Assembly: GCA_030063045.1 (NCBI GenBank)
Contig: JAQSEB010000127.1
Location: 186,001-250,000, forward strand
Direction of reading: 5' to 3'
DNA length: 64,000 nucleotides
Origin: Pratylenchus scribneri
Lineage: Eukaryota; Nematoda; Chromadorea; Rhabditida; Pratylenchidae
In this document: piece by piece, positions 56,013-64,000 of the stretch
Numbering within the stretch: position 1 is the first letter of the stretch
How the letters are laid out: each line of letters opens with the position of its first letter
The notes under the pieces: model-generated
Seen by the model: the letters and a program-made list of their open reading frames with translations, nothing else
Told to the model about the DNA's origin: nothing
Database searches by the model: none
Translations under genes and position numbers: made by a program

Positions 56013-59000
56013 CACAATAAAAAATTCCGACTTAAATTCAATATGCATAATTTGTAGCTAATTTAAATAAATTAAAAGTTAAATCACAAAAAATAAATTA
56101 AAAGGCTATTAATTAATAATCAGTTAGAAGAAAATTTTTAGTTGGCCTTAAATAACCTCTGTACTGTAATTTTTGAATGACATTATTTGATGCTGATTAC
56201 TTTATAATTTAAGTTTTCTATTGTTCTAAAAATTATTTTGATTGTAGGTTTCGGTCAGCCAACCTAAAACCCATATACATATACATATATCCCCTACCCC
56301 TATTCCCTTCCAATGTTTGTGCGCAATTGCCCACCACCACTAGCAATTTTATGGCGGTCGGCCTCGAGCGTCAATCCTCCAAATTTGCCTGCCAATTTTC
56401 CATTCCAATTCATTGCATCCAATCGCATCATCCCTCCTAATTTATTCCCAATCTCGACTCGATCAAAAAAAGCACATTTTCCGCCTAATTTGGAGGCCAC
56501 CACATTTTTTTTTTATGCTCGCCCAACCCAAAGTCCATCAATTGCGTAGCTACTGATTAAAGTGGAATTGTGGGAATGCAACGTAGCATTAATCAGCAGC
56601 ATTAATTTCAGCAAAAAATGATTGTCTAATTTGTTCTTTTTCGTAAGAAATAAGAAGTAATTTTTGAGGCCCGATTTTTTTATAAAATATTGGACCCCTG
56701 TTGGTTCTCTTTTAATTAAATTTTCCAGTCACAATTGCCAATAAATTATATTAAATTTTGTTTTAAAATTAAATTCAAATAAAATTGCATAAAATTTTTT
56801 AAGATTTTTCTATAATTTTCATTCTTTGATTTAATTTTTAATTTTATTGTGTATAATAATAAGGTTTATTAATTGTTGAAATTAAAATTCATTAATTTTT
56901 ACAGAAAATTATTATTTTTTGAAAATATCCTTTACAAAAATTTATTTTTTCCTTAAAATTATATTCTGAATCCTTCTACTAAAATCCCTTTGAGTTCCTT
57001 CCCTAAAAAAAGCTATTCTATTTCTTTGTTTCGTCCAATAATCCTTCTTCTCCATAAAATCCACTTATATATTTAAGCCAATTAGTTTTGTGGCCTCATC
57101 GGGAGAAAGAAAAAGAAGAAAATGGCCGCGCGCGAAATTTCCTGTTTCCTCTCCAAATCCTCTTCATCAAATTTGTTCCTTTTCGCTCTTTGAGCCGATT
57201 ATTGTGGCCATCAATTGTCCACTTCAAAATAAATACATAAAATTGTCCACCAAATATCATAAAAAATTTTCAGCGAAATATTTTAATTTATGTTTTTAAT
57301 TTATTATTTTTAGGCAGTTGAAAATCAAAATCAGCTTTAAAAATAGTTTTCCTCAAAAAGTACAATTTTAATTGCTAAGAATTGGGAAAAAAGAATTGGG
57401 AAAAATTTTTGAAAATATTCCAACGATTTTACTATAATGAATTCTGAGAAAAAATGGCTAAAAATTGGATTATTCCTCCAAATTTAATTTTTCAAGGATT
57501 TGAAATGCACAATGGCCATAGGAGGCAGAGCATTCTTCAATTTAACTAATTTTTAGGATATTGGTGGAATGAGAATTTTTGTGCAATCCATTTTGAACAG
57601 CAAAGCACAAAACCTTAAATATATATTTTTTATTTTTGAAAATAATATTTAAAAATATAAATTTGATTTTCAAATTTTTATTAATATATATATTTTTAAT
57701 AAGTGAAATTTTTTAGAATATTTAATATAATTTTTTAAACTGCTTCCAAATTAGAGATTTAGATTAGGAATAAAAATTTTCTAAAAATCGAAATTTATCA
57801 GACTTAAATTCCACCAGTTTTTTGTCTAATATTACTAATTTTCGTAAAAAATTGTTGCCAAAATCTATTTTAACCTCCTTACTCCTTCTATCCCCATTTT
57901 TAACCTCCTATTCAAAAGCCTCCATCTAAAATGCAAAGTCGGCAAAAAGAAAACAACAATAAATTTGCCGCCCACCTTTCTTTCCACACTTCCACCCTTT
58001 GCCCCTTTTAAATCACATTCTTCTCTATTTGGTGCCGAAATGGGCAATAAATCTTCTTCCCATTGTGAGTGGGTGGGTTCAATTTTGTTGCCAAAAAGTG
58101 GCTTTTGGCCACCAAACAAAAACAATCATCAAAATTAGGCGGTAACAATTTAGAAAGGAAAGAGATTGTTTTGGCAAAAGGGTATATTTTTGGTCTAAAA
58201 ATACCCAAAATGAGTGGCACCAATTTTTTTAAACACCAAAAATCATTGATATTGAAAATTTTATTTTGGCATGAGAAAATTTCTTTTACAGCATATTGTT
58301 CTCAAAATTTTGCTAACTGGGTCAATTATTTCAGTAATCTTACAGCATATTTTAATTTTAGAAAATAACACTGCCCGAATTTGGCCTAATATTGATTTTA
58401 GAATTTAATCAAATTCACTAATTCTCTCTTTCTAATTGAACCCATTTTTTAAATCATAGGTCTATGATAAAAATTTACTAATAAGCTTAAAATCTATTAT
58501 TCAAATGAAAAATTGATTTCGTGAAAAATTTCAATTATAAAAATTTAAATCCAAATATAAATTTAAGTTATTTAATTGACAGAGAAATTCTTTTGAAAAA
58601 TTTTGACTAAAAAAGCAACGGCAACTTTCCCTATAACTTTTCTTTTTTGTTCGTAAATCGTAACTAAACATTCCAATTCCGAAATTTCATTCATCCGAAT
58701 AAAAGTACCCAAAAATCCACACAAAAATGGGGTCGATTTAATTGTGGTTAATCGCTCCCCTGCTGTTTTGGGAAATGGGAAGGGCATGATGGACTTGCGC
58801 GCATTTTGTCCCCCCTTTTGATTTGCCTTTCTAAAAATCCATCCTCTCACATTCACATTCCCATAAAAATTTTGCTTTAAGCGAAATAAATTTTTGTCGG
58901 AAACTATAATTTTCAATGTGGATATTCATTCATGAGATGACATCTCAGCGATTTCCCATGTAATTCTAAATTTATCCAAATGTTTTGAATTAGAGTTGAT

Positions 59001-62000
59001 TTTTTTTCAAAAAATTGTTAAAATTAAATACGGCCAAAATATTCTAACATGGGTAAGGAAAGCTAATTTTTTTTATCTGAAATCTGATTTTTTTGAAAAT
59101 TTAATGTTTTAATTTTGCCATATCCTTAAGAATAAATTCTATGAGAACTAAATCTTGTAATATAAATTGTGTTGATAAAATGCTTGAATTTAAAAAGTGA
59201 AATGTGACATTTTATTAGAATCATTTCACTCATTTTAATTCCCAATAAAATTATTCTTTTGAATTCAACGAATTAATATTTAAATCAATTTTTAAATATT
59301 CCCCAATTTCAGAAAAACTAAATCAAAATATTAAAATATAAATTGTCGAAAACATTTCACATCATTCCCTTATTTTATTCCGTCAATTAAATATAAAGTC
59401 TTCATTAGCTTCCATTTTTTTATTCGAACAAAGAAAACAACGCAGCAAAAATTTCTCACTTTTCTGCTCATTCATTACATCGAATTTTTCTTCTGCAAAA
59501 ACTCGTCACCAATTTCATCCTTCGAACGACCCAAAAACAACATAAATCTTTTCAATTTGAAAAGCAACAACCAAATAATTTTTTACTCACGGCTCACGGA
59601 AAAAGCGAACATTTTGTGACCAACAAATTTGAATAAAAAAACGCCAAAATTCTGCTCGGTAATTTTTTTATTTTTTTTTTAAAATTAATTTTGTATAAAA
59701 AATACTACATAATTATTATTACAAATGCAAAAATTAATTTTAAAATTATTAAAAACGTGGCATTTCTCATGAAGGGATCGAACCCGAACCCTATGTAGCC
59801 AGTTATCTTTATTTACCATTTGAGCCACGCCAGACAATTATTAGCCCCTTTTAAAGTTGACTATAATAAAATATTTTGATAAATTATCACAAAAATTTGC
59901 CAATTCTTGATGCCTATCTATTATTTTTTGGTTAGTTGAATTTTCATTCCCAGCAATAAATTTCTGCATTTCAAATTTTAACTTTCTTAAATCATAAACC
60001 GGAAGAATATTATAGATAAAAATGCCGGAATTAATGCTTAATAATCAAACAAAAATCCATGATCCCCCCTCCTCTTGCAAATACACACACATTTCCATTT
60101 CTTCTCCCAAATAATTTTCCCATTCATTTGGCGCTCAATTGAGGGGAAAAGCACAGCTGCAAGCAGCATCGACCCCCAAAGGGCGAGACGGCGATTCACC
60201 AATTCACCTCCATTTCCTCTCCCACCAATAAAATGAATGCCGCCGGTGCTGACGGGGTCAATGCCCTCCTTTGCCCCCTTTGGTGTTGGTGGATCTCGTT
60301 TTTTTTGCACATTATTCCGTCGCCCTTTTCCTTTCTTCTCAATTCCTTTCCCTCTTTTCCCAATTGTTCTTTCATTTGTTTTTTTTTTCTTGATTTGATT
60401 CCAATTAATGGTTTTTTGTTTGATTTATTAACCAATTTGAGGTTCAATCAATGGGAAATTGGGAAAAATATATCCTCTGATAAAGAAAAATAAGTAAAAA
60501 AGTTTGGTATCTTTTAGCCAAAATTGGAAACTAATAAATTGAAGAAACCCTAATTAACCTCTAACAATTAATCCAAATTAATTAATATTAATAAATAGAT
60601 CTGCAAAATATACTATTAAAAAATAAAATAATTTAAATTACTTATTTCAATATTTTAAATTCCCATATTAAATTCCATTATTTAATTTCTCAAAATTATA
60701 AAATTTAAATAATAATAAAAATCCTCTCTTTAAAATAAAGAATAAAAGTTTAAAAATTTTTTATTTATATACTTAAGTCGAGTTTTACCCAGTATTAAAA
60801 TTTTATTTTTCCCTCAATTTTTATACAAAATTCCGGTTCAAAAGCGAGCTGAAATTTCGCTTTCATCAAATTTTCCATCCATTCCATTTTGTTAGCCGAA
60901 AATTGCTATCCTCCTTTTTGATTTCTCCTCGCATTCAAAAATATAACTTTTATTGGCTCGCGCATTTATGCGTTCAATTTCCCATTTATTCTACACTCGA
61001 ATTATTTTGCATTCTTTAAGGATTGAAAAGAATATATTAAGATTATATTTAGTACAATTTATATTTTAGTAAATTCTTTGTCAAAAATGTTGAAATAAAA
61101 AAAAAAGAATTTAATGATGGCATTTTCGATTAGAGTAGATAGTGCGGATTTTAGACCGTCTCGGTTTTAAAACCCGGTTTTTGTTTTTTGAAAAAATGTT
61201 GATTTTCGGTTTCTCCTATTTTCGGTTAATTTGAGTATAAATTCCCAATTTTGATTGCATCGATCAAACCGAAACTGTCAACGATGTTCTATTTTCGAGG
61301 CCAAAATTGGCCAAAACAAAGTTTCCTAAATTAATAATAAAAATTTAAGATTTATTTTCACGAAAATGGAATATTTTAATGGTTAAAAATTTTCATTTAA
61401 ATACCAATTATTCCTACCCAAAAATTTATTTGAACATTTTATTTTAAATTCGATATCGAGAATAAAAATTGATTCATCACCTTTTTAGATGGCTTTTCCC
61501 TTCTATTGTCGTCCCCATTTTTTATTCCAAAATATTGCTCATCGCATTTTTCTTCACATTTTGGATATCTTTTTCCCTTTCATTCTAGGCAAACATTGAA
61601 CAAACTTTTTCCTTTTCCCATCCTTTTCTTTTGCCCATAAAATGCCAATCATTTTTTCCAATTTAAGGTCCTAAAATTCGTTATTTTTTTGGCAATTTAA
61701 TAGAAGAATTAAGGATTAAATTTTGGGGTAATGTCCAGCAGGTACTTGATAGATAGATCCAAAAAAACTAATAAAAAAATCTAATTTTTCATGTTTTATT
61801 TTATTTACTCCCTTTTATCATCACATGAAAATTTACGGAAGTAGCATGATGCATGAGTCAAGAAAAGAGGGGCGGATGAAGCCACAAAATAAAATAGATG
61901 GATTAAATTTTGGGTTCCTGCTGAAGGATGAATTGTTTTGGTTGAGTCCAATTGACCATAGGCCATATTACTATCATACATCCTCTTTGGCCTTTTTTGA

Positions 62001-62904
62001 GTAGAGGGGGGGGGGGGGCAAGCTAACAAAGTGCCACAACCAACAAAATGATGGGCACGCGACCTCCTTGTGATGGGTTTTGACTTTATTTAGAGGAAAT
62101 ATTGCATGCCATCCTTCCTTCCTTCCTGCGCCTTTCATTTTCTATTAAATCTTTCGGATTAGTTGGCTGGAATTTTTAATCAAATGAGAAATTCATTTTG
62201 TCTGAACATTTTGGATGGTTAGCAAATTTATTTTTTTTAAAAAATATTTTCCAAATTTTGTAGCTCAAATTTAATTTTTTTTTTGCTAATCCAAAGGAAA
62301 TTTATTTTTCAAAAATTTTTTGCACTTTATTTTCCCATCAATTTTGGCTAACATATTTTCTCATCCAAAATCAATTGCTAGGCCAAAATGGAATTCCTTT
62401 CGACTTTCCTCCCATTGCCCTTTTCTTTTTTGCCCTTTTTGAGAAGAAGAAGCCGTTCTTCCCCTGTCCAAATCCAAAAATTCTCATACATCAAAATGTG
62501 CACTTCCATTCATTTTTTTGTGGGATTTTTTGTACCTAAAGCCGACTGGTTTATTTTATTTTTTGGGTAAACTTTTTAAGAAAATATTATATTTATTCTT
62601 TAATCATTTATAAATTTTTTAATAAATTTAAGCAAATTAAAAAAATCATCCATTTATTAATAAAAAATATTCAAAATTATTCAGTCTTAAATGTCCATCG
62701 CTGGAGAAATTGGTGATTAAAATTATTAATAAAAAATTTGAAATAATAAAAATTTATGAAAAATATTTTATAAAAGCCAAAATGAATATTTTAAACAAAT
62801 CTTTTTAAGATAAAAATTTTTTTAATTAATTTTTCAAAAATATTTTTAAAAATTTTTGAAAATTATTTTAATTTTTTATTATAATTAAAATATTAATTCC
62901 ACAG
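56013..62904. other. Long gene-poor region upstream of the PDZ exons
   Basis: Nearly 7 kb of AT-rich sequence. Several short ORFs (near 56313, 57090, 58069, 60038-60493) show no domain, no consistent splice context and no likeness to known families. It is most simply intron and promoter sequence of the RHGF-1-like gene. It contains a tRNA-like element at 59756-59835 and a run of 13 G at 62006-62018. Confidence 0.5.
59756..59835 (-). mobile_element. tRNA-like element (SINE head or decayed tRNA)
   Basis: On the minus strand it reads GGCGTGGCTCAAATGGTAA (A-box-like), later GGGTTCGATCCC (B box) and ends GCCACG followed by TTTTT. The outer CGTGGC and GCCACG pair, but D, anticodon and T stems do not fold well. 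A functional tRNA is therefore unlikely; a tRNA-derived SINE head is more probable. Confidence 0.4.
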
Positions 62905-63898
62905 AACTCGTCGACTCACAAAGCCGGCGATTTTCGCCGCCGGCCTCCCTCTCATCAGTTCAATCGCCTTTGGAAGGCCCCTCAATCGCCTCCCCTTCCA
63001 CAACAACAACAAATTCCACTTCATCGCCTTCCCCTCTGCCTTCATTCAATCAACGAAAAGTTGCAACTGATGGGCCTAGGAGGCGTTCATCGGCAGTGGC
63101 ACAAAATGTTGATGTCGGGAATGGAACAATTGGACAAAGTACCGAACGAATGGAATCCACCGAAAGTGATGGAAGTGGTGGAGGCCAATTGATGACGGAA
63201 AGATGCGTCCTAGTGGCAAGGTTAATTAATGGGCAAAAAATATAATTAAAATATGATGAGAAAATTCATATTTTCTTAATCCATATTAATAGTCGAAAGA
63301 GCGATTAAATTTATTATCATAATCCGAGCTTATTAGTATTTTAAACAGCTTTTTTTTTAACTCTTTGAATATAATAAAAAATTTATATAAATTAATTTTA
63401 TTTAATTTCTTTTCACAGGCAATCCGATGGATTCGGCCTCACCGTCACTGGTGAACATCCCATAAAGGTGGCCACTGTAAAACCGAATGGGGCAGCACAA
63501 ATGGCCGGAGTGCGTCAAGGCGATCGAATATTGAAAGTGAATGGAATGTTGGTGAGCGGCGACAATTTCCAGGAAGTCATCAAAATGATATCCGGTCAAT
63601 ATTTTTTTAAATAATAATTTTTGAATATTTATTAATTTGGTAAAATATAAAAATTACAAAAATATAAGAAATTATTTATTAAATTAAATAAAATATTTTA
63701 AGGTGGTTACAATTTGGCATTGACTCTTTTGGGCCCACCGGCACGTCGTTTGACAAGCAGCTCCTCTTGGGACGATGAATTGTTTCCGCCTTTGGCCCAG
63801 CCAAAATGGACACATCAAAAACAACAAAAACAAATGGAAATTGAGAATAAAATAATCAGACAACAATCAAATGGAAGCAATTATGCTTTCAATAGAAG
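62905..63898 (+). CDS. rhgf-1: PDZ-RhoGEF, N-terminal exons (runs off the window)
   Basis: Three exons: 62905-63220, 63419-63594, 63703-63898, the last with a donor AAG|GTGAAA; the gene goes on past the window. A Ser/Thr/Pro-rich leader precedes a PDZ domain: ERCVLVARQSDGFGLTVTGE, VATVKPNGAAQMAGVRQGDR, ILKVNGMLVSGDNFQEVIKM and GGYNLALTLLGPP. This is the pattern of the PDZ domain of ARHGEF11/12 (QRCVIIQKDDNGFGLTV ... GDRIIKVNGT ... LEVVKLIKSG) and of C. elegans RHGF-1, in which it binds receptor or channel C-termini and recruits a Rho exchange factor. The RGS-like, DH and PH domains would be downstream. The first exon here needs a phase-1 partner further 5'. Confidence 0.82.
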
Positions 63899-64000
63899 GT
63901 GAAAACAATTTTTATGATTCCGATGGATTTTATTTAATTTATTTTGGATCTCAAGGCTATAATAAATTGCAATGAAAGTTTAAAAATAATTTAAATGAAG

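Noticed and set aside
59756..59835. Functional tRNA gene
   Set aside because: A and B boxes are present, but cloverleaf stems do not pair; called a tRNA-like element instead.
57865..60493. Several ORFs of 70-115 codons
   Set aside because: Low-complexity or unrelated to known families, on conflicting strands, with no shared splice structure.
1..64000. CRISPR array, bacterial operon or plasmid features
   Set aside because: Spliced eukaryotic genes throughout; the tandem repeats have no unique spacers.

Overview
This window is nuclear DNA from a nematode. It is very AT-rich, and genes are split into short coding exons by introns of roughly 40 to several hundred bases. The recognisable families fit a nematode: Srg/Srv-like serpentine receptors, a TIL-domain secreted protein, a PDZ-RhoGEF of the RHGF-1 type and a CCDC102 homologue. 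I cannot name the species. A secreted phosphatase, a secreted amidase and the repeat-rich structure would suit a parasite, but that is inference. Splice models were built by eye; every full gene model below closes to a whole number of codons except one receptor copy with a frameshift.

Layout: (1) 1-3.77 kb is a satellite array with a 141-bp unit. (2) 4.1-14.3 kb holds three paralogous receptor genes, two on the minus strand and one (frameshifted) on the plus strand, separated by a hairpin and a long TCATC-type simple repeat. (3) 15.3-18.4 kb is a minus-strand secreted tyrosine phosphatase gene with MITEs in and upstream of it. (4) 20.4-25.6 kb is the 3' two thirds of a minus-strand Hsp70 gene whose big intron holds a three-level nested transposon. 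(5) 25.6-43.8 kb is the most striking part: three plus-strand genes that combine an Hsp70-like fold with other modules. Gene 1 is Hsp70-like + coiled coil + CBM48-like glycogen-binding domain + Ser/Gln/Asn-rich tail. Gene 3 is Hsp70-like + a complete RNF216/TRIAD3-type RING-between-RING ubiquitin ligase. Gene 2, between them, has the head of gene 3 (Hsp70 + RING1 + IBR) and the tail of gene 1 (coiled coil + CBM48 + tail). A tandem duplication of about 7.3 kb, whose breakpoints can be read in the sequence, explains gene 2 as a chimera and shows that a splice acceptor was made at the junction. (6) 44.4-49.3 kb is a minus-strand secreted FAAH-like amidase with a 1.6-kb minisatellite in one intron. 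(7) 50-54.7 kb holds an orphan exon, a secreted TIL-domain protein and a CCDC102-like coiled-coil gene. (8) 54.7-62.9 kb is gene-poor, with a hAT-type MITE, a tRNA-like element and one possible 5' exon. (9) 62.9 kb to the end holds the PDZ-coding exons of an RHGF-1-like gene that runs off the window.

The candidate new system is the Hsp70-RBR-CBM48 cluster: one polypeptide family that physically joins a (probably ATPase-dead) Hsp70 substrate-recognition fold, a ubiquitin ligase and a carbohydrate-binding domain. The nearest functional parallel I know is the laforin-malin-Hsp70 glycogen quality-control complex of mammals, where similar activities sit on separate proteins. That parallel is inference. 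Other themes are minisatellites with related cores inside introns of four unrelated genes, frequent AAG 3' splice sites, and several MITEs with readable target-site duplications.
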